The translations under genes were made by a program, and so were the position numbers. Of a DNA stretch of 64,000 nucleotides, positions 1 through 9,682 are shown one piece after another (positions within the stretch are counted from its first letter, which is position 1; each line of letters starts with the position of its first letter). The stretch spans positions 1,116,001 to 1,180,000 of the forward strand of contig NZ_CP012020.1 of assembly GCF_001183865.1 (NCBI RefSeq), given 5' to 3'. The notes beneath the pieces were generated by a model. That model worked only from the letters and a program-made list of their open reading frames with translations, did not search any database and had not been told where the DNA came from. The stretch comes from Methylophilus sp. TWE2. GTDB lineage: Bacteria; Pseudomonadota; Gammaproteobacteria; Burkholderiales; Methylophilaceae.

Positions 1-2259
1 TTGCCCTTTAGAAACCATGTCAATAAACGGTGGAATATCTTCGGGTAAATTAGCGCGATAATAGTGGTCTACCAAATCACCATCATCATTTAAGCCAAAA
101 CCTTCTGGGTGGTGTAAGTACATGATTGGATTTTTTGTAGGTAAATATTCCAACAAGAATGATCCTACATCTGTCATGATGGCGTTTGAAGCTGCGAAAG
201 ACTCCATACAGTCAGCATTTTCATCTAGCCAAAGATTATCTTTTTCAGCACACAGTTTTCTAAATTCAACCTCACCTGACTCGTTCCAAACTTGTTGGCG
301 CAACATTTCTTTAAAAAACAAAGGGTGTGGGCGAATAATGAAAAACACATCAGGTCTCGCTTCAACCTGTTGCATAATCATTTGGTTATAAATGCGATAC
401 GTTGACCAACTGGCAGGCAACCCAACAGAAAAATGTGGTGACCATAAAACGACTTTTCGCCCTGCAATTTTTGTTTTTAGTTGTGCTGAAATAGGATAAC
501 TGACGAAGTCTTGTTGGCTATCAAACTTAGGATGGCCTGTAACTACTGTGTGAGCATCCCCTATTGCACAGTGTCTGGCGTACATGGCTTTGTTTCTATT
601 AGAGCGAAGGAACACTCGCCATGCTTGTTTTTGTACGTCTGTGCTAAATTGATTTTGAATGTTTTCAGCCCCCCCTCCCATTTCAATACCATATGGAACA
701 TAGGCTGTTCTGATACCTAAACTATGTAGATTGTGACTGTGCAAAAGTTTTACACGGGTTGAGTCATAGGGATTTTGTAAAAATATCAAATGCGGCTTAA
801 AAGAGTAAACAAGATTTTCAGCTAAGGTTTCCAGGGTTATATTTTCTTTCTTAAACAATTCATCCAATTCATTTAGTTGTTTGAATTGATCTTCAGCTAC
901 ATGAATAAATGGCGACTTTATAACTTTGACTTCAATCCCTGGGCTTTTTTTGAGCGCAATATAAACACTTTTCAGAGATGGCCAAACTGAGGCATGTTGA
1001 ATGGTGAGTAATACTCTTATTTTTTTAACATTTATAGTGTTTGCGTTATCGTTTTGCTTTGCTTTGCCGAAAGTATTGATTACCTTTATTAATTCATTCT
1101 GATCGATTTCAAAATCAGCGTGGTTGATATCTATCCAGTTACCTGTTTGCACCGTTTTACCAAGCACATAACAAAGCTGATGTCCTAAAATTTTGGCGAT
1201 GTTACTAAAATACCAATAGTTAACTACTTGGGAGTTGTTCATTAAAACAACCAATTCAGCACCTTCGGGGGCCCAAAGCATGTTAACTAATGCCGCCCCA
1301 GAGGGCGAAACAATAATTTTGGCATTACTAAAAACACTTATTTGCGATTCAAAATCCAATAAACTTGGATCAATCGTTACAAAGCCGTTGTTTTCTAATA
1401 GCTGCTGAATCTCTAACTCATTAACCACGAGCCGGGTACTTTTTTTACCGCCGGGCGTACGTTTAATAAATATTTTTTCTGGTTGGTTTTCTTTGTTTTT
1501 GACATTGGCCAGATTTAAAAACGTATTCCGGGTTTTCTTTATGACCTCAGGATGAAAAAGTGCTTGGGATGGGCTGGCAAGTTCTTCTTCGTTTTTGCCC
1601 ACTGAATTGGCATTTGGTCTTTGGAATACGACGTTAGAGACGGGGCTGACCCATTGAGCTTGGGTAAATTCATAAAAGCATAAATTTTTTATAGGGATTA
1701 ATTGAGATTGACTAAAGCCCAACATATATAGCGCTTCGAGCATACTTGAAAATGACTTCTCGAAAACCAGTACTTTATATTCAGCTAAATCTAATCCTGA
1801 CTGTTTAAGTAAAACTAGCTGAGGTAAAAACTCTGTCATCCAATGCGCATAGTTGAATGAGCCGTTGCCGCACAGGTTAATAACTTTTTCATCTATTTTG
1901 ATATGACCAATCAAACCTCTGTAAGCGATTAAATTATCTTTAATTAAAGCATTACCTTTTGCCTGCTCCCAAGTCTCCCATGTGCTTGCAGCAAACATCT
2001 GCGGTTTCACGCACTTATCGTCAATGATTGGAAACGCACATCCGCCAATTATTTTGTAATTATTCACTTCAGCCATATAAACAGGCGGATGAGTCAGAGT
2101 ATGACTTCGTTGCACCAAGGGGTTGGCACACGGCTCACCGTACATTGGAATCGCGGGGGTTGTGTAGGTTGAGGCGGGCAAAATCTCTATTGCATGGTGC
2201 TTGGCCACCGTTTCACCAACGGTGTTTAACTCAAACATTGCGGCTTTGATTTCTTGCAT
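1..2259 (-). CDS. GT61-type glycosyltransferase fused to a CDP-glycerol-transferase-like domain (3' end cut by window)
   Basis: The minus strand is open from an ATG at 2259 to the window edge (753 codons, no stop). Residues about 125-340 look like a GT61/DUF563 glycosyltransferase: an NLCGNGSFNYAHWM stretch near residue 130 and SPSGAALVNMLWAPEGAELV near 316-335. After a linker, residues about 410-753 resemble the GT-B fold of CDP-glycerol glycerophosphotransferases, with VVLWSPHFS near 600 and MTDVGSFLLEYLPT near 693. It is the last visible gene of the flp-cpaA-glycosyltransferase unit, 11 bases after the acyltransferase gene. No good ribosome-binding site is visible, so Met8 is an alternative start. 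The region looks more AT-rich than the nuo genes. The two-domain reading is from motifs; the transferred sugar or polyol phosphate is unknown. Confidence 0.72.
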   Translation of the reverse strand, partial: MQEIKAAMFELNTVGETVAKHHAIEILPASTYTTPAIPMYGEPCANPLVQRSHTLTHPPVYMAEVNNYKIIGGCAFPIIDDKCVKPQMFAASTWETWEQAKGNALIKDNLIAYRGLIGHIKIDEKVINLCGNGSFNYAHWMTEFLPQLVLLKQSGLDLAEYKVLVFEKSFSSMLEALYMLGFSQSQLIPIKNLCFYEFTQAQWVSPVSNVVFQRPNANSVGKNEEELASPSQALFHPEVIKKTRNTFLNLANVKNKENQPEKIFIKRTPGGKKSTRLVVNELEIQQLLENNGFVTIDPSLLDFESQISVFSNAKIIVSPSGAALVNMLWAPEGAELVVLMNNSQVVNYWYFSNIAKILGHQLCYVLGKTVQTGNWIDINHADFEIDQNELIKVINTFGKAKQNDNANTINVKKIRVLLTIQHASVWPSLKSVYIALKKSPGIEVKVIKSPFIHVAEDQFKQLNELDELFKKENITLETLAENLVYSFKPHLIFLQNPYDSTRVKLLHSHNLHSLGIRTAYVPYGIEMGGGAENIQNQFSTDVQKQAWRVFLRSNRNKAMYARHCAIGDAHTVVTGHPKFDSQQDFVSYPISAQLKTKIAGRKVVLWSPHFSVGLPASWSTYRIYNQMIMQQVEARPDVFFIIRPHPLFFKEMLRQQVWNESGEVEFRKLCAEKDNLWLDENADCMESFAASNAIMTDVGSFLLEYLPTKNPIMYLHHPEGFGLNDDGDLVDHYYRANLPEDIPPFIDMVSKGQ

Positions 2260-2270
2260 GATGGTTATCG

Positions 2271-2723
2271 CTAAATTGATTTTGCAGGGTTACCAATCAC
2301 TGTTATGCCATCTGGCACATCTTTGGTCACGACTGATCCTGCGCCAACTACTGCGCCAGCACCAATCGTGATGCCTGGCAATATCACAGCACCGCCGCCT
2401 ATACTGGCCCCTTTTTTAACGGTGGTTTTGAGTAGTGCAAAGTTTTTATTTTTAGACTTTGGATACTTGTCGTTAGTAAAAGTAACATTCGGGCCAACAA
2501 ACACATCATCTTCCAACGTAATGCCGTTCCAAATGTAGTTTCCGCTTTTAATGGTGACTCTATCGCCTATGACTGCGCCGCCTTCAATCAAGCAATGTGC
2601 ATTGATGTTGCAATCTTTGCCTATGACAGCATTTGCTAAAATCACGCAAAATTGCCAAATGGTGGTGCCTTCTCCAATGAGTTGGCTTTGGCAATCAGTC
2701 GTTGGGTGGATTGTTGCGTTCAT
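2271..2723 (-). CDS. Left-handed beta-helix sugar acyltransferase (QdtC/FdtC/WbpD-like)
   Basis: This 150-residue protein is made almost wholly of hexapeptide repeats (for example [22 protein letters not shown] at residues about 33-54, written in I/V-G-x-x-x-x rungs). It contains the GEGTTIWQF and GPNVTFTND signatures typical of transacetylases that act on dTDP- or UDP-linked 3-amino or 2,3-diamino sugars, and ends in GNPAKSI as that family does. It would transfer an acetyl group from acetyl-CoA to a nucleotide-linked amino sugar in the cytoplasm. It starts 5 bases after the GT2 stop and lies in a glycosyltransferase operon, so the product is probably a modified sugar for a surface glycan or a glycoprotein. 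No gene for the matching aminotransferase is in view. Confidence 0.8.
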   Translation of the reverse strand: MNATIHPTTDCQSQLIGEGTTIWQFCVILANAVIGKDCNINAHCLIEGGAVIGDRVTIKSGNYIWNGITLEDDVFVGPNVTFTNDKYPKSKNKNFALLKTTVKKGASIGGGAVILPGITIGAGAVVGAGSVVTKDVPDGITVIGNPAKSI

Positions 2724-2727
2724 AGTC

Positions 2728-3711
2728 TTATAAAAGTTTTATGGTTAAGTCACCGTCGATAATTTCTTGTACTTTAATTTCTTTCAAATACGCGTTCCAA
2801 AGTGCTAAAAAGGCATCTTTAAAGTTTGAACTATAGTGAGTATGACTGTTGAAAAGGTTGAGCATGGTGATACCCAACCTGTCCTGGCTAAAGCGCATTT
2901 GTACTTTAGACTTGATTTTAGTAATCAACCCCCAAAGCTGTGTTTCTGAAATCCAGGCTTGCTCATAAGAGGCTATGCCTAGCGCGATCCAGGCGTAATG
3001 AGAGCATTTAATAGAGTCGTTTTGGGTGTTTTGGGTATTTTGCTCACCATGAACTCTAAAAAAACCCAGCGGAGCAGGTATCCAAATGCCAGCTTGTTTT
3101 ATACAGGCATGAATAAAGCTACCCATATCGTCGATACCAAAGTAGCTGATACCATGAATGCTTGGGTCAAGAATAAGTTTTGCCGCCTCACTTCTATAAA
3201 CTGCATGGCTATATTCACCCAGCTTATTTGTTCCCTTTGAAACCAGGTGGTGGGCGATGTTTGCTGCACTAAAGTCCTGCTCAAAGGCTTTGCTTGTTGC
3301 GTAATCCATGGTTAGCGCAAAGGGCTGCCCTTGCTTGTTGGCGTTCCAGCGGGCGCTGACAGAAACAAGTGCATTCGATTTTTGATGTTCGCGGATGTGT
3401 GTTTCATAAAAGGTAGGATAAATCACATCATCATCCAGCAGGATGTGAAAATAGTCACTGCTGTTGGCATAGTTTCTAACGAGGTTGAATATATTGCTGT
3501 ATCCGCCCTGCTGGGGGCCTCTTATCACCGTCACATTGAGTTGCTGAGTCAGCTGACTAAGCTGTTTGCTTTGTATAACCTGAGTCACAATGCCATCTGG
3601 GCTGTCATCCGACACGATGACTTTAAATTGCTTATAGGTTTGAGTAGCTAACGAATGAAGCAACTCATCGATAAATGTGGGTTTATAAGCAGGAATTAAG
3701 GTTGTGATCAT
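2728..3711 (-). CDS. Family 2 glycosyltransferase
   Basis: A 327-residue GT-A fold enzyme. Residues 1-10 give the usual TLIPAYKP start, followed by a nucleotide-binding [10 protein letters not shown] at about 31-40 and the metal-binding LLDDDVIY at about 91-98. It transfers a sugar from a nucleotide donor; the substrate cannot be told from sequence. The ATG overlaps the stop of the giant glycosyltransferase by four bases (ATGA), so the two are translationally coupled. It lies between that gene and the acyltransferase, in the unit that begins with the Flp pilin. Confidence 0.82.
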   Translation of the reverse strand: MITTLIPAYKPTFIDELLHSLATQTYKQFKVIVSDDSPDGIVTQVIQSKQLSQLTQQLNVTVIRGPQQGGYSNIFNLVRNYANSSDYFHILLDDDVIYPTFYETHIREHQKSNALVSVSARWNANKQGQPFALTMDYATSKAFEQDFSAANIAHHLVSKGTNKLGEYSHAVYRSEAAKLILDPSIHGISYFGIDDMGSFIHACIKQAGIWIPAPLGFFRVHGEQNTQNTQNDSIKCSHYAWIALGIASYEQAWISETQLWGLITKIKSKVQMRFSQDRLGITMLNLFNSHTHYSSNFKDAFLALWNAYLKEIKVQEIIDGDLTIKLL

Positions 3712-6700
3712 GCCAGTTTTTCCAACAGTGCTTGCCAGCCGTTGTTCTGGCTGGTGAGCATCCAGTTTGTTTGTACTTCTTTTTGTGCGTTAGCACCTAT
3801 TTGTTCACGTAGCGTTGGGTTGTCGATCAGCGTTTGAATTGCTTTTACCCAGCTGTCTGTGCTGTTGTTGACCAGTAGCCCTGTTTCACCATCCACCACG
3901 CTTGTATTGTAGCTCTCAACATTTGAGAACACGGCAGGCACGCCTAAAAAGCCAAACTCTAAAAACTTGAGGTTACTGATACAACGGTTAAATGGGTTGC
4001 CTTCCAAGGGTACCAATGCGATGTCCAACGCTAATTGTGCCAGTCTCTTGGCGTGCGTGGGATAGTGGTAATTGGTGCTATAGCTTTCAAAGCAAGCACA
4101 TGCTGGAATAGCACTCATCAGATTCACAGCGGATTCGCCATAAGCGACCCAAGTTACGCCGGGATAGATTGCCGCAATGGTTGCGATAGCTGAGTTAATC
4201 AACGCAAAATCATCGCGGTGATTTGCTCCCCCCACCAAACCAATACGCAAACTTGTTGGTGTTTGCTGTGACCTGGTTTTCGGTTCAGCTTGCCATAGTT
4301 TGGGGCTTAGCATGTTAGGGATAATTTCAACATGGCCATAGGCAGCAAATTCGTTAGCCAAGGCCTGAGTCGAAACAGTAATCACATCGGCCATTTGCGC
4401 GCACTCCATCATAGCTGGCGCTTTTGCGCGGTGAAATGCCTTGGGATGGTTTTCTGGCAATAAATGAAATGCGTCATCTGTTTCGTAGATGATGGTTTTG
4501 CCCAGCTGCTTCAGCTTGCGGATAAGCGGCAGCGTTTCTGCGGTGGCGGCGTCACGCTGCACAATAATGATCTTACGCATCTGCAAAGTTTCAAAATCTA
4601 TTTGCAGCTTGTTCTGTGCATTGAGTCCACTGGCAATACGCGCACTGTAATGTTCCAGCATCCCCAATGGCTCAATCAGTCGTATTGCAATGGAGGGTAG
4701 GGCTGGTGATTGCGTCGTCAGGATGGCTACTTCTTTTACAGGAGTCGCGTGGTCGGCGCTATTACTCATTGGTTTATCGCCAGGGGGCGGGTTGCTGATG
4801 CAGTCTTGCCATTGTCCGCTAATCACATCAGGGCTGAAGCGTGATTGAATGGCTTGTTGTCCAAGTGCAATCCGCTCAATGACAGCTTGTGGGTGCTCAA
4901 GGCACCATGTAATCCCTTGAATGATGTCTTCGCCTACCCATGCGCTATCGGCAAAGGCTTCGTACGCGGGAAGGCGCCCGGCCACCACCATACGCCCTGC
5001 CCATAGCGGTTCCAGTAAGCGATTAGGGCTTTTGGCATTTTTTAACTCAGTACTCAGCGTAGGAATAATGACTAAATCACATTCTTGTATGGCTTGCTTT
5101 GTTGCCTCAGCCGACCACGCCACGTATGTCACTTGCAAGCCTGTTGGGACAATGGTGGCTAAATCTGCCGCGCCATTGGGTAACTGGGTGACGACGGTGA
5201 GCGTTAAGGGCTGTTGTTTGGCGTATTGGGCAAGGCCAGGTAAACATGCGCGCAAAGTGTCTATATTCACCGCATGCCCAAACCACAGCAGTTTTAGTGG
5301 GTGGCTCGGTGCAAAACAAGGCTTTGCTTGCGTCAATTCTACCGGATCGGAAATGACATAATCGGCGGGGCGTCCACGCGCACCTAACGCTTCATTTAAT
5401 TGCGCGGTAGATGCCACCACGACATCTGCCAGCTGCAGCAGGGCGAGTTGAACAGGGCCACGTTGTGGATGATCCAGATGGTTATCGCAATAATCGACAA
5501 TCAGTTTTGCGCCACGCGCTTTAGTATCTTCCGCCAGCTTGATGGCAAAAGGCGTAAAGACCTTGGAAATCACTACCGTATCGCCTGCAGCAGGGGGCTG
5601 ACCTTGCCAGCCGCCCATCAATTGGGCTTCGTTTTCATACACATACGAAGATTGCCAGCCACGTTGCAAGAGTCCCAAAGAGGGTTGAATGACTCGATAG
5701 CGTGTGCTGGCCAGGACAGAACTTGGTTGACCTGCGCTGGTATCCACTTTGCCAGCACTGACCCAGATAATCCGCTTTGTAGGTGAGCCGGTTGGTGTTG
5801 GCTGAGTCTTCACGACGGTAGCGGCTAATTTTCTGCCATATTTCTGTATTAAGTCTTGCTCTAGTTTTTGTAAACTGGGGTCCCAGCCTGCAAGGCTGTC
5901 CTGACGATACACTTTGCTGCCTTCAAACCAAAGTGAACCGGCGCCTTCATAACCCCAGCGCCAGTCGCCGCCTGGGTTTTGTACCAGCACGCGTGAGCCC
6001 AAGCCCAACCCTGCGCGCAAATGCATATTGGTATTGGATACGCCGATGTTTTCATCCAGCAACGAGAGTAACGCAATCAGATCTTCCAGATCGTCGGTGA
6101 GTCCCGCGGCATCATGCACAGGTGCCTGCAACAGCTGCTCAAATCCACGCAAATCGCTCAGCATCACATTACGTTGCAGAGAGATAAACGTGCCTTGCAC
6201 GCAGGATAACGCCTTGGCAAACGGCGCCGGGTCTATTTCTTTGGATAATTTGCCAAAGGTAAGAGCAGTTTTATCGGCAATGGCACCCGCGCGCCAATTA
6301 AAGCCAATGTAGGGGCCAGGGCCAAGTGAGGCCAGCCAGGCTGACCATTTTTGAATCAGATCTTCGCGCGCATTTAACACTAACGGCGGCGCAATATCGG
6401 GGGCACCGAGATGTTGCACTGCAATTGGCAACTCATTGACCCAAAAGCTTATGTCAAATGCATCACTATTCGGTGCAGGTTGATCATCCGCCAAAATGCA
6501 ATGTGCGAGGTCAAGACGTTTCAGCACAGGGGCCAGTTTTTTGCCAGCCCAGTAAGTGACCTCTCCACCAGCTTCTGTCAGCCATGGCAGATAGCGTAAA
6601 AAGGTGAGCTCATCTCCCAAGCCCATGTCTCGTTTAATCAATACCTTGGCGTTCTGGTACTCTGCATAGGGCGAAGGGCAAACATAATCAGTGATGCGGC

Positions 6701-8663
6701 CTTCAAGCCGTGCCTCTCTTCGCGCCGTGCTGAACTTGAAACCACTGTTGGCATGGCCAACTTTTAATTTTGCACTGCCCAGATAACTACTTACCTCAAG
6801 ATGATTGGGATCGTATTTTAAATAGGCTTCGTAATCAGCAATGGCTTCGTGAAATCTGTTTTGCTGGAGATATAAATAAGCGCGTGATGGCAAAAGCGCA
6901 AATTGTTGCGATATATTTGGCGACGCGAGATAAGGAGCTAGCAGTCTTTCTGCCTCATCATAATGTCTGCCATGCGTCAACACCCTTGCCAAATTGGCAA
7001 GAATTGTCTTGTCCTCAGGTGCGGCGGCGTGTGCTTGTTTGAGCAGTTGTATCGCCATCTCCGTTTTTAAATCGAGGTGCGCAGCCCATCCCAGCAAGTG
7101 TAACAAGTCAGGATGGTTGGCATGCTCTGCCATTTGGGCTTGTGCAATCTTGATGGCTTCTGGCAATTGACGTTTTCTTAAGTGCTCCCAGGCAGGCATT
7201 AAGGCTTGTTTCAAGCGTTTGCTAGCGCGTTCGCTTTGTTGCGCCTGTTTGGCAGGTGAGAGAGGTGGTTCAGCGGTGATTTCTACAGGCTCTTGCTTGG
7301 ATGTGCACTCCCCAAATAACGATTCCGTGACGGCTTGCAATGCCTGGTGCCAATCACCGTTATCAGACTGACGGTACACTTCGGCGTTTGGGTACCATGG
7401 ACTATTGCCATGGGGCAACCAGCGCCAGTCCTGCCAGGGTTGATTGACCAGCACCCGCATAGGTTTGCGTAGTGATTGACGAATATGCACATTAGTATTC
7501 GGTACCGTTACATAATCATCCACCAGACTCATCAGCGCCAGCATATCTTGTAGCTGATCATTGCAGGTTGAAAAATCAGCAAATTCACGCCCCAACCCTT
7601 TTCTGAATGCAGCCTTTTCATCTGGTTCGGGGACGCGTTGCACCGAGATAATTGTGCATGCTTTGTCTGCAAATAGAGCGCCCATTGCTTCAGGGTCGAT
7701 ATGTTTATGGTAGCGCCGAATCCCTTTATCCAGTCGGCGCCCTCGCGCGCCTGCACGCCAGGTGACAGCCACATAAGGTGCAGGGCCAATGGCCGAGAGT
7801 TTCTTCTGCATTTTTGCTACTCTGGCCGGGTCTGGTGTCAGTGGCAAAGCTTCTGCAATCGGCTCACAACCGCGTTGTATCGCTGCCAGGGGTAAGTCCC
7901 CCATATTGAGCCAGAATGCACCGTGCGGAATGCTCAGGTCTTCTTTGACTGAGGCAAACAGACCAGTTGCATTCAATAAAGCTTTGGTTTTTTTATCGGT
8001 TTTAAGGTGCAGGCGGAAGCCTTGTTGCACTAAATGCGCTGCAAACCGCAAGTAAAAGAGCGTGTCTCCAGGACCTTCTTCGTTTTTGAGATAAATCTCG
8101 CAGGGTTGCGCAAACTGCAAAGCCGGACATCGGCTGTTTGCAGTGAGATTTTCTGCGCGACCGGTAAACCATGCAAATCCAGAGGCAATCTGCAATTGCA
8201 TGAGCTGGCAAAAAGCTACTGTTGAATCCCAGGCCATTAAATGTGGTTTCAAAGCAACGGCTTTTCGGGCATTGTTTTCGGCGGCATCAAATTGATTGAG
8301 CGCTGTTTGAATTGCTGCCAGTAACCCATGTGCTTCCGGAGAGGAACCAAATCTTTTAATGCAATCCGTGACAGGGGCGAGAGCGGCTTGAGCATGACCT
8401 GAGAGCAAAAGAGCTTCAGCCATATCTCTCAATCTACGCTCTGTGACCTCTGCATCCAGGGCTTTTTGCAGTAATGGCAAGGCAATGTCATGGCGATAAT
8501 CCCGGCTGGCAATCACCCCAAGCACATGCGCCACCTCAGGCGAATCTGGTGCTATTTGAGAAGCTTGTTTTGCCAGCTCAATGGCATGGCTGGATTCTGA
8601 TTTGAAAATTCGTTGCCAAGCCTCTTCCAGCAAAGTGTTGAGAAGTTTCCCGGTTGTACTCAT
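3708..8663 (-). CDS. 1651-residue multidomain protein: two TPR plus GT-B modules and two further GT-B domains
   Basis: Residues 1-445 are TPR repeats followed by a GT9/GT41-like domain. Residues about 470-925 repeat the same plan. The copies align at EGPGDTLFYLRF (196-207) with MGLGDELTFLRY (680-691), at YVAVTWRAGA with YIGFNWRAGA, and at VPNTNVHIRQSL with VSNTNMHLRAGL. Residues about 963-1240 form a third, GT4-like GT-B domain (SPNRLLEPLWAGRMVVAGRL). Residues about 1285-1651 form a fourth (NRCISNLKFLEFGFLGVPAV, then VVDGETGLLVNN). TPR-linked enzymes of this kind occur in flagellin and S-layer glycosylation clusters. The gene starts 22 bases after the prepilin peptidase gene. I infer a multi-step glycan assembly enzyme for pilin or surface glycan. 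Which domains are active is unknown. Confidence 0.8.
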   Translation of the reverse strand: MSTTGKLLNTLLEEAWQRIFKSESSHAIELAKQASQIAPDSPEVAHVLGVIASRDYRHDIALPLLQKALDAEVTERRLRDMAEALLLSGHAQAALAPVTDCIKRFGSSPEAHGLLAAIQTALNQFDAAENNARKAVALKPHLMAWDSTVAFCQLMQLQIASGFAWFTGRAENLTANSRCPALQFAQPCEIYLKNEEGPGDTLFYLRFAAHLVQQGFRLHLKTDKKTKALLNATGLFASVKEDLSIPHGAFWLNMGDLPLAAIQRGCEPIAEALPLTPDPARVAKMQKKLSAIGPAPYVAVTWRAGARGRRLDKGIRRYHKHIDPEAMGALFADKACTIISVQRVPEPDEKAAFRKGLGREFADFSTCNDQLQDMLALMSLVDDYVTVPNTNVHIRQSLRKPMRVLVNQPWQDWRWLPHGNSPWYPNAEVYRQSDNGDWHQALQAVTESLFGECTSKQEPVEITAEPPLSPAKQAQQSERASKRLKQALMPAWEHLRKRQLPEAIKIAQAQMAEHANHPDLLHLLGWAAHLDLKTEMAIQLLKQAHAAAPEDKTILANLARVLTHGRHYDEAERLLAPYLASPNISQQFALLPSRAYLYLQQNRFHEAIADYEAYLKYDPNHLEVSSYLGSAKLKVGHANSGFKFSTARREARLEGRITDYVCPSPYAEYQNAKVLIKRDMGLGDELTFLRYLPWLTEAGGEVTYWAGKKLAPVLKRLDLAHCILADDQPAPNSDAFDISFWVNELPIAVQHLGAPDIAPPLVLNAREDLIQKWSAWLASLGPGPYIGFNWRAGAIADKTALTFGKLSKEIDPAPFAKALSCVQGTFISLQRNVMLSDLRGFEQLLQAPVHDAAGLTDDLEDLIALLSLLDENIGVSNTNMHLRAGLGLGSRVLVQNPGGDWRWGYEGAGSLWFEGSKVYRQDSLAGWDPSLQKLEQDLIQKYGRKLAATVVKTQPTPTGSPTKRIIWVSAGKVDTSAGQPSSVLASTRYRVIQPSLGLLQRGWQSSYVYENEAQLMGGWQGQPPAAGDTVVISKVFTPFAIKLAEDTKARGAKLIVDYCDNHLDHPQRGPVQLALLQLADVVVASTAQLNEALGARGRPADYVISDPVELTQAKPCFAPSHPLKLLWFGHAVNIDTLRACLPGLAQYAKQQPLTLTVVTQLPNGAADLATIVPTGLQVTYVAWSAEATKQAIQECDLVIIPTLSTELKNAKSPNRLLEPLWAGRMVVAGRLPAYEAFADSAWVGEDIIQGITWCLEHPQAVIERIALGQQAIQSRFSPDVISGQWQDCISNPPPGDKPMSNSADHATPVKEVAILTTQSPALPSIAIRLIEPLGMLEHYSARIASGLNAQNKLQIDFETLQMRKIIIVQRDAATAETLPLIRKLKQLGKTIIYETDDAFHLLPENHPKAFHRAKAPAMMECAQMADVITVSTQALANEFAAYGHVEIIPNMLSPKLWQAEPKTRSQQTPTSLRIGLVGGANHRDDFALINSAIATIAAIYPGVTWVAYGESAVNLMSAIPACACFESYSTNYHYPTHAKRLAQLALDIALVPLEGNPFNRCISNLKFLEFGFLGVPAVFSNVESYNTSVVDGETGLLVNNSTDSWVKAIQTLIDNPTLREQIGANAQKEVQTNWMLTSQNNGWQALLEKLA

Positions 8664-8685
8664 GCTGCACTTTCTGTTTTAACGG

Positions 8686-9267
8686 TTAGGCACCCAGATA
8701 ACGATGCAAGTGCAGATGCAACTGCTCTAAACAGACCAGAATCGTGCCTGCTGCCAGGGCTATGCCGTATGGCATTGCTACCGCGCCTTCAGAACGCAGA
8801 TCCCAGCCAAACTCTCTAAAACCAGTTAAATAGGCTGAGCGTGCCATAAATTTGATGTTGTACCACATATGTCCTAGCCCGCCGATGCGCCATGCCAATG
8901 CCAGTGCCCAAACGCCGCCGGCCATGGCACCAATCAGTAAAGAAAGAATCGCGCCTTTGGGGCCAAGCAACAAACCAATCACCGCCATAAACTTGACGTC
9001 ACCCGCGCCCACCTGTTTATGTTTGTAAGGGAAATAAAGTGATAATCCGCCAATCAGCATACCGATGACAGAAACCATCAGTCCTTTGATGACGAATTTG
9101 AACGGGAACAGAACAAACATGGCGATAAAGACAATCGCCTCCAGGCTGATGGCCGCCAGCAAATAGTTATTAGGAATTTTGCGATAGCGATAATCGCTCC
9201 AGGCCACTGCCAGAGATAAAACAATGGTGATGATGAGCAGCGTAATCAGAAACAATTCAGATGACAT
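8686..9267 (-). CDS. cpaA: Prepilin peptidase, CpaA/TadV type (A24 family)
   Basis: A 193-residue integral membrane aspartic protease with about six hydrophobic segments. Both catalytic aspartates of the family are visible: the first in WSDYRYRKIPN (about 24-34), the second in GAGDVKFM (about 87-94). It lacks the long N-terminal methyltransferase domain of PilD, as expected for Flp/Tad systems. It should cut the leaders of the Flp pilin and of the TadE-like protein, both of which have a G|QxMVEY site. It lies between the pilin and the giant glycosyltransferase, downstream of a hairpin that probably limits its expression relative to pilin. Confidence 0.9.
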   Translation of the reverse strand: MSSELFLITLLIITIVLSLAVAWSDYRYRKIPNNYLLAAISLEAIVFIAMFVLFPFKFVIKGLMVSVIGMLIGGLSLYFPYKHKQVGAGDVKFMAVIGLLLGPKGAILSLLIGAMAGGVWALALAWRIGGLGHMWYNIKFMARSAYLTGFREFGWDLRSEGAVAMPYGIALAAGTILVCLEQLHLHLHRYLGA

Positions 9268-9297
9268 AACGATCCAGTGTATTTGGTCCAGAAGCAG

Positions 9298-9321
9298 TAA
9301 CGCCGCCTTGCGGCGGCGTTA
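9298..9321 (-). terminator. 10-bp perfect hairpin between flp pilin and cpaA (attenuator or mRNA-stabilising)
   Basis: TAACGCCGCC (9298-9307) and GGCGGCGTTA (9312-9321) pair perfectly around a 4-base loop. It begins 25 bases past the pilin stop and no T-run follows on the minus strand. A partial terminator or 3' stabiliser that keeps pilin mRNA above that of the downstream enzymes is the simplest reading. Confidence 0.7.
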
Positions 9322-9345
9322 AGTTCACGATAACACGTAAAACAA

Positions 9346-9681
9346 TTAGTCGTCCAGACCCAGAACAGCGTCGGAACCCAATGTGTTTTGCATGTTTTCA
9401 CTCAGCAAACCAGCTTCGTCGAAACCTGCACCTGAGTCAGCGTTAGTTGACAAGCTTACCAGGCCGTCTGCTTCCAGACGAACGATGTTACCAGTACCGA
9501 TTTCAGTGAATTCACCGCCTGGCAAGTGGTTAGCCATCCATGCATACAGGTCAGCTGTTTTGTCACCCAACTGAACAACTGCGATGTAAGACACGGCTGC
9601 AACAGCACCCAATGTTACACCGTATTCAACCATAGATTGGCCTTCTTCGTCTTGCAGGAAGCTTTTTACGTTTTCGATCAT
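9346..9681 (-). CDS. flp: Flp/Tad major pilin, long form
   Basis: A 111-residue class IVb prepilin. The leader ends at Gly14 and is followed by QSMVEYGVTLGAVAAV: Glu +5 and Tyr +6 are the Flp processing signature, followed by a hydrophobic helix to about residue 37. The mature protein (97 residues) is longer than usual Flp pilins (about 50-60). The extra C-terminal part is acidic and rich in Ser, Asn and Gly, ending in GLDD. The start at 9681 is chosen because GGAG lies 7 bases upstream; an upstream in-frame start at 9705 has no such site. It is transcribed from a sigma-54-type promoter through a leader of about 155 bases that can fold over the ribosome-binding site. The adjoining glycosyltransferases suggest the tail may be glycosylated (inference). 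Confidence 0.92.
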   Translation of the reverse strand: MIENVKSFLQDEEGQSMVEYGVTLGAVAAVSYIAVVQLGDKTADLYAWMANHLPGGEFTEIGTGNIVRLEADGLVSLSTNADSGAGFDEAGLLSENMQNTLGSDAVLGLDD

Positions 9682-9682
9682 T

